Translations under genes and position numbers: made by a program | Shown here: one piece after another, positions 1-8,316 of the stretch | How positions within the stretch are numbered: position 1 is the first letter of the stretch | How the letters are laid out: every line of letters begins with the position of its first letter | Origin: Bacteroidota bacterium | GTDB lineage: Bacteria; Bacteroidota; Bacteroidia; Flavobacteriales; Flavobacteriaceae | Reading direction: 5' to 3' | Assembly: GCA_023387965.1 (NCBI GenBank) | Contig: JAEWHE010000010.1 | Location: 1 to 64,000 of the forward strand | Length of the DNA: 64,000 nucleotides | The notes under the pieces: model-generated | Seen by the model: the letters and a program-made list of their open reading frames with translations, nothing else | Databases searched by the model: none | What the model was told of the DNA's origin: nothing

Positions 1-1
1 A

Positions 2-484
2 AGAAGCACAGCAAGAATATTGAAAATATCCACCACAACATTATTGAAAAGAATTGTTTCAATTGCTGCAACTATTAATCAGCCAACCATCAGCAAAGGA
101 AAAACTTATGAAGTTGACGAAATGTGCACTTATGTCAGGCACAAACGAAATTTTATCTGGGTAGTTTATGCTTTGGAAAAGAATTCTAGAAATGTCGTCA
201 GTTTTCATGTTGGCAAAAGAACCAATAAAACATTGAGCCGTGTTCTGGATACTTTGAAATTATCAGAAGCCAAAAGGATATTCACGGATAAATTGAGGAA
301 TTACAGGCATTTGATTAATGAGGAACTACATACTGTAAAACGTTTTGGCACCAATTATATCGAAAGAATGAACTTAACACTCAGAACACATTTGAAAAGA
401 CTCAACCGACGGACTATTTGCTATTCAAAAAGTTTTGTAGTTTTAAATGCTATTCTAAAAATATATTTTTGGAGTTTGCTGTAA
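2..484 (+). CDS. IS1-family transposase, 3' part (continues left of window)
   Basis: The frame is open from base 2 with no stop, so the gene continues beyond the left edge. The first visible residues (RSTARILKIS then TTTLLKRI) look like the end of the helix-turn-helix that precedes the catalytic domain of IS1 transposases. The rest matches the DDE domain: VDEMCTYV (first Asp), a conserved WVVYAL strand, FTDKLRNY (second Asp), and near the C-terminus IERMNLTLR, LKRLNRRTICYSKS (Glu and basic patch). It would cut and join the ends of its own element. The stop lies only 6 bases before the next start codon, so there is almost no room for a right terminal repeat. Family assignment is secure; activity cannot be judged. 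Confidence 0.85.
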   Translation, partial: RSTARILKISTTTLLKRIVSIAATINQPTISKGKTYEVDEMCTYVRHKRNFIWVVYALEKNSRNVVSFHVGKRTNKTLSRVLDTLKLSEAKRIFTDKLRNYRHLINEELHTVKRFGTNYIERMNLTLRTHLKRLNRRTICYSKSFVVLNAILKIYFWSLL

Positions 485-490
485 TTAGCC

Positions 491-799
491 ATGAAAAAAC
501 TCTATACCCTCGTTTCTTTAGTTTTGGCCACTGTGGGTTTTGCCCAACAGCAGAACTATGTTAACACCACTGCTTATAAGCAACCCACAACCACTTCTAA
601 CCCCTCGCCTGCTGTGTCTGTGGCAAACCAAAATATTACTTTTTATGATGGACTAGGGCGACCTATTCAACAAGTAGCGTCTAAACAATCCGGAACCGGA
701 AAAAATATCGTTACTCCTATCACGTATGATGCTTTTGGAAGGCAACCCAAAGAATACCTTCCCCCCGCTACCGCGCGAATCCCTTCGCGTGGTCACTAA
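491..799 (+). pseudogene. N-terminal stump of an Rhs/YD-repeat secreted protein (DUF6443-like)
   Basis: The 102 residues begin with a clean signal peptide (MKKLYTLVSLVLATVGFAQ) and run into the N-terminal domain that starts large Bacteroidota Rhs proteins, recognisable from YDGLGRPIQQVASKQ and TYDAFGRQPKEYLP. Such proteins normally exceed 1000 residues and carry YD repeats and a variable, often toxic, C-terminal tip. Here the frame stops after an atypical proline/arginine-rich end, and I found no continuation in 800-990. I read it as a truncated remnant, perhaps left by recombination at an Rhs locus. A functional short exported protein is possible but unlikely. Confidence 0.65.
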
Positions 800-990
800 A
801 TTCTCTCCTATAGCACATAATAAGTATTTAATTATATTTGAATTAAAAAAAATGAGTAGAATGCTTTGGCTTTAAGAATTTTAGACTGTAATAGGTCCAC
901 GTAAAGGGATTTGTGCGAGAGAGGGGTATCACAGCTCCTGTATTGCAAAATGAATGAAAGTACTATTGAAAAAATAATAAAGTAAATAAT

Positions 991-1455
991 ATGAAGAATC
1001 TAATGTCGTTTTGCGTACTATTATCGTGTTTGAGAGGAGTTTCTCAAGAAAAGCTACACATTTTAGTAACCGTTGATGATATAGTCACTGGATCGTATAA
1101 TCTTTCTGATAGTTATTTAGTAATTGAAAAAGACACAATTGCTTTAAAATACGAAATGGGCAGATTTGAAATTTCAAATATGGATAGGTTGAAAAAGAGA
1201 GGTAAGCAATCTAAAATCTGTTTAAACTTTCGATATTACGCTACTTGCCCACACCCCAGAAGCTATAATTATAACATTACTTTAGATTCATCATTAATTC
1301 TTCAAGAATATTTGTTACTAAAAGTTTATAATTTTGCTAATTACCCAAACGTTTTTGCGAAAAATATTGGCTATGGATATGAGTACATCTCGCCTATTGG
1401 TTCAGAAACATTACCCAAAAATAAGAGAATTAAAAGGAATAAGTGTATAGATTGA
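991..1455 (+). CDS. Hypothetical exported protein
   Basis: Not recognised. 154 residues with a short N-terminal hydrophobic stretch (about residues 4-18, ending near VSQEK) that looks like a signal peptide, followed by a polar domain with two cysteines near the middle (KICLNFRYYATCPHP) and a basic C-terminus. It sits between an Rhs stump and another orphan gene, a position where Rhs loci often carry immunity or cargo genes; that link is inference only. AT-rich with few homology cues; the start ATG follows an AT-rich leader of about 190 bases. Confidence 0.5.
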   Translation: MKNLMSFCVLLSCLRGVSQEKLHILVTVDDIVTGSYNLSDSYLVIEKDTIALKYEMGRFEISNMDRLKKRGKQSKICLNFRYYATCPHPRSYNYNITLDSSLILQEYLLLKVYNFANYPNVFAKNIGYGYEYISPIGSETLPKNKRIKRNKCID

Positions 1456-1499
1456 AGTACTAGATGCTATAGCACGGACAAAGTATAAACTATCAAAAA

Positions 1500-2108
1500 G
1501 TGAGTTACGTGAAGAAAAATCTTTTTATCTTAATAATACCGATAGTTGGAGTTTTAATTTTTTTTAATTTAGTTTGGAAAGAAGGTAAAAAACTTGCTGA
1601 AACCACCGAAATTCAAGGTGTAGCTTTTGGACGGGTAAAAGATTATCTTAAAATTAATGATTATGACAATGACCCGCTTGGCTCTCATCTTACACAAAAA
1701 TGGAGACCTGCTTATGAGAGTTTTCGGACTAACGATACAGTTTTCCTAATATATAAAATTCTAACAAAGTGGGATATTGAAATTATCACAGGTAGTCATA
1801 AAAGACCTTCCAATGGCGGAGAGTCAATTTATGTAGATTTTTATGATAATATTCCTACAGATTCTTTAGTCTTATATGATAATTACAAATTAAAAATTGT
1901 TACCAAACCAGAAACAAAACTTTCTCTAAAACAAAAGGGAGATACAATAACATTTAGTGGTAGTAACTCCATTGCCCTATTGCGAAATGATAAAGAAGAT
2001 ATGTTTTTTGTGATGAAAAAAGCAAATCCTAATGACACTTTAAAAGTAGCCTTAAAAAAATATCCAGAAGGAACATATATGGTATTTATGAAAAAACGAA
2101 CACAATAA
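1500..2108 (+). CDS. Hypothetical membrane-anchored protein
   Basis: Not recognised. About 200 residues. The GTG at 1500 gives MSYVKKNLFILIIP; a second GTG at 1509 is an equally good start. Residues about 7-23 form one transmembrane helix with a positive N-terminus, so the soluble remainder would be extracytoplasmic. The domain contains a mix of beta-strand-like segments (TDSLVLYDNYKLKIV, GDTITFSGSNSIALL). A hairpin terminator follows directly. Its position behind a broken Rhs gene suggests an orphan immunity or cargo gene, but nothing in the sequence proves this. Confidence 0.5.
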   Translation: MSYVKKNLFILIIPIVGVLIFFNLVWKEGKKLAETTEIQGVAFGRVKDYLKINDYDNDPLGSHLTQKWRPAYESFRTNDTVFLIYKILTKWDIEIITGSHKRPSNGGESIYVDFYDNIPTDSLVLYDNYKLKIVTKPETKLSLKQKGDTITFSGSNSIALLRNDKEDMFFVMKKANPNDTLKVALKKYPEGTYMVFMKKRTQ

Positions 2109-2122
2109 AACAATAGTTTTGT

Positions 2123-2154
2123 AAAAAAAAGACAAGCTGCGATTTGTCTTTTTT
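2123..2154 (+). terminator. Rho-independent-type terminator
   Basis: An inverted repeat AAAGACAA / TTGTCTTT with a 7-base loop is flanked by A and T runs, just after the stop of the hypothetical gene ending at 2108. Confidence 0.6.
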
Positions 2155-2215
2155 GTTCAATGTATGTCGGATATGAATGATGAGTATACATCAAAGTTAG
2201 TGATGAAAAGGATAT

Positions 2216-2362
2216 GTGAAAAGCTTGAGCCGACTTTTTTCACTAGAAAAATCAAAACAATTATATCGTGAAGCGTTCGAAGTATTGCGTGAAAAACAAG
2301 GCATGATTTTGTACAATTATGTGATAAAAAAAATCTTACCTCCTAAATATTCCCTATTTTAG
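2216..2362 (+). pseudogene. Possible 3' remnant of an unidentified gene
   Basis: A 48-codon frame, open from a TGA at 2204, with a GTG at 2216. It encodes a protein-like tail rich in charged helical residues (KSKQLYREAFEVLREKQG) ending in ILPPKYSLF. Composition looks coding and the end resembles a natural C-terminus, but there is no ATG and no upstream continuation in frame. It lies at the boundary between the IS/Rhs island and the core genome, so it may be the cut end of a gene displaced by the island. Family not recognised. Confidence 0.3.
2355..2362 (+). promoter_or_regulatory. Candidate -7 box TATTTTAG for the SDR gene
   Basis: One mismatch from TAnnTTTG and 22 bases before the ATG at 2385, the spacing seen for the better promoters in this window. 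It overlaps the end of the upstream gene remnant. Confidence 0.3.
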
Positions 2363-2384
2363 TAGCAACTTTAAATATTTTTTT

Positions 2385-3266
2385 ATGGATTTCAAAGCAA
2401 AAATGTTACGCGACGACGCATTAAAAGATAAAGTGATTGTGATTACCGGTGGCGGAAGCGGTCTTGGGAAAGCAATGACAAAATATTTTATGGAATTAGG
2501 AGCCAAAACCGCCATTACTTCGCGCGATTTAGACAAGTTAGAAGTTACTGCTGAAGAACTCATGAAAGAAACCGGTGGCGAATGTTTGCCCGTTTCTTGC
2601 GATGTTCGGCATTACGAACAAGTGGAAGTAATGCTTGATGAAGTGCTGAAAAAATATGGAAAAGTAGATGTTTTGCTCAATAATGCTGCGGGAAATTTTA
2701 TTTCTCCAACCGAAAGATTATCAGCGAATGCCTTTGATACGGTGATTGATATTGTGTTGAAAGGCTCTAAAAATTGCACGTTGGCTTTTGGAAAACATTG
2801 GATTGATACCAAACAAAAATCCGCCACGATTTTAAATATTGTAACGACTTATGCTTGGACAGGTTCGGCTTATGTGGTGCCGTCGGCTACTGCAAAAGCG
2901 GGCGTTTTGGCGATGACGCGAAGTCTTGCAGTGGAATGGGCAAAATATGGCATTCGTTCGAACGCCATTGCTCCAGGACCTTTCCCAACCAAAGGTGCTT
3001 GGGACAGATTGCTTCCGGGTGATTTAAAAGATAAATTTGATTTGGCCAAAAAAGTGCCGCTGAAACGTGTTGGCGATCATCAGGAATTAGCAAATTTAGC
3101 CGCTTATTTGGTGTCGGATTTTTCGGCTTATGTGAATGGCGAAGTGATTACAATTGATGGTGGCGAATGGCTCAAAGGTGCCGGACAATTCAATTTATTA
3201 GAGGCGATTCCAGAAGAAATGTGGGACCAACTGGAAGCCATGATTAAAGCGAAAAAATCTTTGTAA
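2385..3266 (+). CDS. SDR family oxidoreductase, 2,4-dienoyl-CoA reductase-like
   Basis: 293 residues of the short-chain dehydrogenase fold. The NAD(P) site TGGGSGLG lies at about 21-28, NNAAGNF at about 99-105, and DGG near 258. The active site has the arrangement of mitochondrial 2,4-dienoyl-CoA reductase: a Tyr in TTYAWTGS followed 15 residues later by the Lys of SATAKAGV, instead of the usual YxxxK. The PGPFPTKGA segment also matches that subfamily. Likely role is auxiliary beta-oxidation of unsaturated fatty acyl-CoAs in the cytoplasm. It is monocistronic, followed by a 350-base spacer holding a structured repeat. Confidence 0.88.
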   Translation: MDFKAKMLRDDALKDKVIVITGGGSGLGKAMTKYFMELGAKTAITSRDLDKLEVTAEELMKETGGECLPVSCDVRHYEQVEVMLDEVLKKYGKVDVLLNNAAGNFISPTERLSANAFDTVIDIVLKGSKNCTLAFGKHWIDTKQKSATILNIVTTYAWTGSAYVVPSATAKAGVLAMTRSLAVEWAKYGIRSNAIAPGPFPTKGAWDRLLPGDLKDKFDLAKKVPLKRVGDHQELANLAAYLVSDFSAYVNGEVITIDGGEWLKGAGQFNLLEAIPEEMWDQLEAMIKAKKSL

Positions 3267-3364
3267 AAAGCCACTTGTCGTGGATTAATTTTTCTCAAAA
3301 AAATTTTTATTAGTTCCAAAAAACTTCAGTGTTATTGTCATTGTGATTGAAGCACCATCGTGTT

Positions 3365-3522
3365 TTAGCCCTCCCGAAGCTTCGGGACAAATGGAAAGCC
3401 TTTTGAAGGCGACAGCCAAGTTTTGCCGGTAGAAAAGAGCAACTCTGGACGCTTCGGGAGAAGCTCTTTTTATGGGGTGCAAAAATGGCTTTTGCCAAAA
3501 AAGCTTGTAATGGAGAGCTGGA
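3365..3522. repeat. Dispersed intergenic structured repeat, copy E (diverged)
   Basis: The spacer 3267-3619 holds no gene. It contains a diverged copy of an element also seen at 8979, 22624, 35121 and 61991: a TAGCCC start, a GGAAAGCCTTTT left arm, an internal GAGC...AAGCTC stem, complementary pieces around GGCAAAA/TTTTGCC, and a right arm AAGCTTGTAATGGAGAGC that corresponds to AAGATTGTAGCGGAAAGC in copy A. It also holds CCCGAAGCTTCGGG, a palindrome resembling one in copy D. Confidence 0.5.
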
Positions 3523-3588
3523 TGAGCTTCCGGAAAAAAACATTCTGGAATGTTAACAAATAAGACTTTCAAAACCCATAATTAGTTG

Positions 3589-3596
3589 TATTTTTA
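3589..3596 (+). promoter_or_regulatory. Candidate -7 box TATTTTTA for the parA operon
   Basis: TAnnTTTA, one mismatch from the Bacteroidota -7 consensus, 23 bases before the ATG at 3620. Confidence 0.35.
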
Positions 3597-3619
3597 CGGT
3601 TCAAAATTTTAGAAGTTTC

Positions 3620-4387
3620 ATGGGCAAAATCATTGCGATTGCAAATCAAAAAGGTGGCGTTGGCAAAACCACGACATCGGTAAATTTAGCGGCGTCTTTA
3701 GGCGTTTTGGAGAAAAAAGTATTGTTGATTGATGCTGATCCTCAGGCGAATGCGAGTTCAGGATTGGGGATTGATGTGGAATCGGTTGAAATTGGAACTT
3801 ACCAGATTTTAGAACATAGTAATACCCCTCAAGAAGCGACGCTTGAATGTACGGCTCCAAACGTTTCGGTGATTCCGGCTCATATTGATTTGGTTGCGAT
3901 TGAAATTGAATTGGTTGACAAAGAAAATCGCGAGTACATGCTGAAAACCGCGTTGGAAAGTGTAAAAGACCAATATGATTATATTTTGATTGATTGTGCT
4001 CCTTCGCTTGGATTGCTGACTTTGAACGCTTTAACGGCGGCAGATTCTGTGGTGATTCCTATTCAATGTGAATATTTTGCTTTGGAAGGTTTAGGAAAAT
4101 TATTGAATACGATAAAAAGTGTACAAAAAATTCACAATCCGGATTTAGACATCGAAGGCTTGCTTTTAACGATGTACGATTCCCGTCTTCGCCTTTCGAA
4201 TCAGGTGGTAGAAGAAGTGCAAAAACATTTTAACAATATGGTTTTTGAGACCATTATTCAGCGAAATGTGAAATTAAGCGAAGCGCCAAGTTTTGGCGAA
4301 AGCATTATTAATTATGACGCCACGAGTAAAGGTGCTACGAATTACCTACATTTGGCAGAAGAAATTATTAAAAAAAATACGAAGTAG
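3620..4387 (+). CDS. parA: ParA/Soj chromosome-partitioning ATPase
   Basis: 255 residues, the usual length of chromosomal ParA. The deviant Walker A motif KGGVGKTT is at residues 11-18, with the signature Lys and Gly, and DADPQANAS follows at about 40-48; the Walker B strand ILIDCAPSLGLL is near 122-133. ParA binds DNA non-specifically when ATP-bound and is released by ParB, moving the origin region. parB starts 4 bases downstream, so the two are one operon. No helix-turn-helix precedes the ATPase, as expected for a chromosomal rather than P1-type plasmid ParA. Confidence 0.97.
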   Translation: MGKIIAIANQKGGVGKTTTSVNLAASLGVLEKKVLLIDADPQANASSGLGIDVESVEIGTYQILEHSNTPQEATLECTAPNVSVIPAHIDLVAIEIELVDKENREYMLKTALESVKDQYDYILIDCAPSLGLLTLNALTAADSVVIPIQCEYFALEGLGKLLNTIKSVQKIHNPDLDIEGLLLTMYDSRLRLSNQVVEEVQKHFNNMVFETIIQRNVKLSEAPSFGESIINYDATSKGATNYLHLAEEIIKKNTK

Positions 4388-4391
4388 ATAA

Positions 4392-5288
4392 ATGACAAAG
4401 GCAATAAAAAAACAAGCTTTAGGTAGAGGCTTGTCGGCATTGTTGAAGGATCCTGAAAACGACATTAAATCGGTTGAAGATAAAAATGCCGATAAGGTTG
4501 TTGGAAATATAATTGAGCTTGAAATTGATGCGATAGAAATCAATCCGTTTCAGCCACGTACCAATTTCAATGAAGAATCTTTGCAGGAATTAGCAAAGTC
4601 TATTCAGGAATTAGGTGTGATTCAGCCGATTACGGTTAGAAAATTAGAATTTAATAAGTTCCAATTAATTTCCGGAGAAAGAAGACTTCGCGCTTCGAAA
4701 TTAGCGGGATTGGTTTCGGTTCCGGCTTATATTCGATTGGCAAATGACAACGAATCTTTGGTGATGGCATTGGTGGAAAACATCCAGCGTCATGATTTAG
4801 ATCCGATAGAAATTGCGCTTTCGTACCAAAGATTGATGGACGAAATTCAACTCACGCAAGAGCAAATGAGCGATCGCGTGGGGAAAAAACGTTCTACAAT
4901 TGCCAATTATTTACGCCTTTTAAAATTAGACCCAATTATCCAAACGGGAATCCGCGACGGATTTATTTCAATGGGTCACGGTCGTGCCATCATTAACATC
5001 GAAGATCTTGATGCGCAAACTGAGATTTACCAAAAAATTGTGAGCCAAAACTTATCGGTTCGCGAAACGGAAACTTTGGTAAAAAATTATCAAGAAAGTT
5101 TAAAACCTGCCGCTCCAAAGAGCAAAAGTGCTGGTTTTAAAATTGAAGACAGTCAGAAAAAAACCATTGGTAATTACTTTGGTACCAAAATCGACGTGAA
5201 AGTTGCCGCTAACGGTAAAGGAAAAATCACGATTCCGTTTCATTCTGAAGAAGATTTTAACCGCATCATCAAACTCCTGCAAGAATAG
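4392..5288 (+). CDS. parB: ParB/Spo0J chromosome-partitioning protein
   Basis: 298 residues. The N-terminus has the ALGRGLSALL stretch that in ParB contacts ParA and stimulates its ATPase. The ParB/Srx CTP-binding fold follows, with NPFQPR (about 51-56) and GERRLRA (95-101), then a helix-turn-helix that binds parS (MSDRVGKKRSTIANYLRLL). A C-terminal dimerisation segment ends the protein. It works with ParA upstream. No obvious parS 16-mer was seen nearby. The stop overlaps the start of the next gene by one base. Confidence 0.97.
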   Translation: MTKAIKKQALGRGLSALLKDPENDIKSVEDKNADKVVGNIIELEIDAIEINPFQPRTNFNEESLQELAKSIQELGVIQPITVRKLEFNKFQLISGERRLRASKLAGLVSVPAYIRLANDNESLVMALVENIQRHDLDPIEIALSYQRLMDEIQLTQEQMSDRVGKKRSTIANYLRLLKLDPIIQTGIRDGFISMGHGRAIINIEDLDAQTEIYQKIVSQNLSVRETETLVKNYQESLKPAAPKSKSAGFKIEDSQKKTIGNYFGTKIDVKVAANGKGKITIPFHSEEDFNRIIKLLQE

Positions 5289-5851
5289 TGAAAAAGTATG
5301 CTTACATACTGATTTTGTTGTTTTTGGTGGTTACCCAAAATGTTTTCGCGCAAGAAGAATTACCTACTCTTGTGGTTCAAGACAGCATTAAAACGGAAAC
5401 AATCGATCCGCTTTCTCCATCAAAAGCGGCTTTTTATTCCGCTATTTTGCCAGGATTGGGACAAGCTTACAATAAAAAATATTGGAAAATTCCCATTGTT
5501 TATGCGGCATTAGGAACCGGAGTTGGCATTTACGCTTGGAATGACCGCAATTACAACAAATACCGCGACGAATATAAACGCAGGTTGGTAGGAAATCCTT
5601 CAACTGATGGCGTTTTGTCGCAACTAACAGATTCTCAATTGATTTCGGCACAAAGACAATTCCAGAAAAACCGTGATCTGTCATTGATTGTAACCGTAGG
5701 AATTTATATTTTAAATATCGTTGAAGCCAATGTAAATGCGCATTTGATGCAGTTTAACGTCAGCGAAAATCTTTCGGTAAAACCAGATATGTTTCAAAAT
5801 GATTACAACCAAAGGCAAAATCTGGGACTTACTTTAAATTTTAGTTTTTAA
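5288..5851 (+). CDS. DUF5683 domain protein, exported
   Basis: 187 residues starting with GTG that shares one base with the parB stop. A signal peptide (about 1-21, cleaved near VFAQEE) precedes a domain with the PGLGQAYNKKYWKIP motif and a hydrophobic helix (YAALGTGVGIYAW) typical of DUF5683, a Bacteroidota family of unknown function that is regularly found between parB and dapB. The tail YNQRQNLGLTLNFSF ends in an aromatic residue like outer-membrane proteins. Function unknown; co-expression with parAB and dapB is implied by the tight spacing. Confidence 0.85.
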   Translation: MKKYAYILILLFLVVTQNVFAQEELPTLVVQDSIKTETIDPLSPSKAAFYSAILPGLGQAYNKKYWKIPIVYAALGTGVGIYAWNDRNYNKYRDEYKRRLVGNPSTDGVLSQLTDSQLISAQRQFQKNRDLSLIVTVGIYILNIVEANVNAHLMQFNVSENLSVKPDMFQNDYNQRQNLGLTLNFSF

Positions 5852-6553
5852 ATGAAAATAGCACTTTTAGGTTACGGAAAAATGGGGCATGTAATTGAAA
5901 AAATTGCCCTGGAACGCGGACATGAAATTGTGTTGAAAAAAACCACTCAAAACACTTTTGACGGTATAGAAAACGCCGATGTTGCCATCGATTTCAGTAT
6001 TCCCGATGCTGCCGTTACCAATATTTCTACTTGTCTTGAAAAAAATATTCCTATTGTTTCAGGAACGACCGGATGGTTGGAAAATTATGATAAAATGGTA
6101 AGCCTTTGCCAAGAAAAAAAAGGCGCTTTCATTTACGGTTCTAATTTTAGTTTGGGTGTCAATTTGTTTTTCAAGTTAAACGAAGAATTGGCAAAAATGA
6201 TGGCAAAGTTCCAAGATTACAAAGTAACGATGGAAGAAGTTCACCATACCCAAAAACTCGATGCACCAAGCGGAACCGCAATTTCTTTAGCCAAAACAAT
6301 CATTGACCATTCAGATTATTCGAGTTGGGCTTTGGAAAATGCAAAAGCTGACGAAATTTTAATTGACGCCAAAAGAATTGAAGGCGTTCCGGGAACGCAT
6401 ACTGTTGTCTATAATTCGCCCGTTGATACCATCGAAATTACGCATACGGCTCACAATCGCGAAGGTTTTGCACTTGGAGCTGTAGTTGCCGCCGAATGGA
6501 TTTTAGGCAAAACAGGAATTTTCAGCATGAAAGATGTGTTGGAAATTTCGTAA
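5852..6553 (+). CDS. dapB: 4-hydroxy-tetrahydrodipicolinate reductase
   Basis: 233 residues, slightly short but usual for Bacteroidota DapB. The Rossmann start GYGKMGHVIE is at residues 7-16, the SGTTGW loop near 70, and the catalytic motif EEVHHTQKLDAPSGTA at about 129-144 supplies the His-His and Lys. It reduces the cyclic product of DapA with NAD(P)H in the lysine/diaminopimelate pathway, feeding peptidoglycan. It begins directly after the DUF5683 gene stop and is followed by lepB after 47 bases. Confidence 0.96.
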   Translation: MKIALLGYGKMGHVIEKIALERGHEIVLKKTTQNTFDGIENADVAIDFSIPDAAVTNISTCLEKNIPIVSGTTGWLENYDKMVSLCQEKKGAFIYGSNFSLGVNLFFKLNEELAKMMAKFQDYKVTMEEVHHTQKLDAPSGTAISLAKTIIDHSDYSSWALENAKADEILIDAKRIEGVPGTHTVVYNSPVDTIEITHTAHNREGFALGAVVAAEWILGKTGIFSMKDVLEIS

Positions 6554-6600
6554 CAAAAAAATAGTTTAAGATACATATTCAGATATAAAAAAATAAAATT

Positions 6601-8307
6601 ATGACGCTCATTCAGTGGATTATATTTTTCTTGATTCTTCAAGTTGTTCATTTTTTAGGTACTTGGAAATTGTACCAAAAAGCAGGTTTTAAAGCTTGGG
6701 AAGCGGCAGTTCCGGTTTACAATGCCGTAATTTTGATGAAAATTATTAACCGCTCGAAATGGTGGGTTATTTTACTTTTTATTCCAATCGTAAACCTGAT
6801 TATGTTTCCAGTTATTTGGGTTGAAACCTTGAGAAGTTTCGGAAAAAATACTACGGTTGACACGCTTTTAGGTATTTTCACGCTTGGTTTTTACATCTAT
6901 TTTATCAATTATTTTGTTGATGTAAAATATGTAGAAAACAGAAGTTTGGTGGCAAGAACCAAAACCGGCGACACGGTAAGTTCTATCCTTTTTGCGATTG
7001 TGGTGGCAACTATTGTTCATACTTATTTTATCCAGCCTTTCAATATTCCAACCGGATCGTTAGAAAAAACATTGCTTGTGGGCGATTTTCTTTTGGTAAG
7101 CAAAAATCATTTTGGTGCAAGAACGCCAATGACAGCAGTTGCCGCTCCAATGGTTCACGATACCATCCCGGTTCTTAATCAAAAATCATATTTAAGCAAA
7201 CCGCAAATTCCTTATTTTAGATTTCCTGGTTTTGAATCGGTGAAAAAAAATGACATTGTGGTTTTCAACTGGCCTGTTGATACGGTTTATAAATTTTTTG
7301 ACAAATCGGGAAGAGCCGCTGTTACAAAACCGATTGATAAAAAATCGAATTATGTAAAAAGATGTGTGGCAACGCCAGGTGATATTTTTTCGATAAAAGA
7401 CGGATTTGTTTTCATTAATGGCAAAGAATTACAGCTTTCAGAAAGAGCGAAACCTCAATATTTCCATACTGTTTATGCTTCTAAAGGAATTCCTGGAGCG
7501 GCACTTCAAGCCACAGGTTCTACCGAATTTACCCGAAATTTTAACGTTCGTCCGGCGAATCAGCAACAGATTGATGCAATGCAACCGTATGTATTAAATG
7601 CTTCGCAAAATCCTGACGGTTCTTATTTAGTGATGACGGGTTCGCAAGGATTTCCGCCAAGCGTGAGAGCAACTGGTTTATATGCCGAAGAATTATCTCA
7701 AAATATTACTGAAATTAATTTGACGCTTGATGGCGCCAAACAACTACGTGAAAACAAAGCGATTGATTCTGTGGTGAAATTTAATATTACAAATCCTGCG
7801 AAAGACAAAGTTTTCCCGCAAGATGGCAAATGGACTGGAGACAATTACGGTCCGATTACCATTCCGGAAAAAGGCGCGACGGTTCAACTCAACGCCGAAA
7901 ATATTGCCTTGTACAAAAGATTAATTTCGGCTTATGAAAACCATGATTTGAAGGTTAACGGCAATGAAATTAGAATTGACGGAAAAATTGTAAACGAATA
8001 CACTTTCGAACAAGATTATTATTTTATGGTTGGGGACAACCGCCATCGCTCTGAAGACAGTCGCTATTGGGGATTTGTTCCGGCAGATCACATCGTTGGA
8101 AAACCAGTATTTATTTTCTGGAGCGTGGATCCTAACGTTCCTTGGAGTAAAGCTTTTGATAAAATTCGGTGGGACAGATTGTTTACAACTGTTGGCGGAA
8201 GCGGTGAACCTTTCTCCTATTTCTGGATTTTCGTGGTGCTTTTAGGCGGATATTTCATTGCTGATTTTGTCATCAAACGCAAGAAAAAACGCGCCTCTAA
8301 ATATTAA
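6601..8307 (+). CDS. lepB: Signal peptidase I with N-terminal DUF5684 membrane domain
   Basis: 568 residues, about twice the size of E. coli LepB. Residues 1-110 form a multi-helix DUF5684-type membrane domain, and another helix (about 126-142) precedes the S26 catalytic domain. The catalytic Ser is S153 in IPTGSLEKTL (Leu replaces the common Met) and the general-base Lys is K253 in YVKRCVATPGD. The third box GDNRHRSEDSRYWG is near 475. A large insertion (about 265-440) separates the boxes. A C-terminal helix and basic tail end the protein. It cleaves signal peptides at the inner membrane. The gene lies in the parAB-dapB operon context. Confidence 0.95.
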   Translation: MTLIQWIIFFLILQVVHFLGTWKLYQKAGFKAWEAAVPVYNAVILMKIINRSKWWVILLFIPIVNLIMFPVIWVETLRSFGKNTTVDTLLGIFTLGFYIYFINYFVDVKYVENRSLVARTKTGDTVSSILFAIVVATIVHTYFIQPFNIPTGSLEKTLLVGDFLLVSKNHFGARTPMTAVAAPMVHDTIPVLNQKSYLSKPQIPYFRFPGFESVKKNDIVVFNWPVDTVYKFFDKSGRAAVTKPIDKKSNYVKRCVATPGDIFSIKDGFVFINGKELQLSERAKPQYFHTVYASKGIPGAALQATGSTEFTRNFNVRPANQQQIDAMQPYVLNASQNPDGSYLVMTGSQGFPPSVRATGLYAEELSQNITEINLTLDGAKQLRENKAIDSVVKFNITNPAKDKVFPQDGKWTGDNYGPITIPEKGATVQLNAENIALYKRLISAYENHDLKVNGNEIRIDGKIVNEYTFEQDYYFMVGDNRHRSEDSRYWGFVPADHIVGKPVFIFWSVDPNVPWSKAFDKIRWDRLFTTVGGSGEPFSYFWIFVVLLGGYFIADFVIKRKKKRASKY

Positions 8308-8316
8308 AAACTTGCC

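Noticed and set aside
2887..3093. Frames antisense to the SDR gene
   Set aside because: Shadows of a clear SDR gene with conserved motifs on the plus strand.
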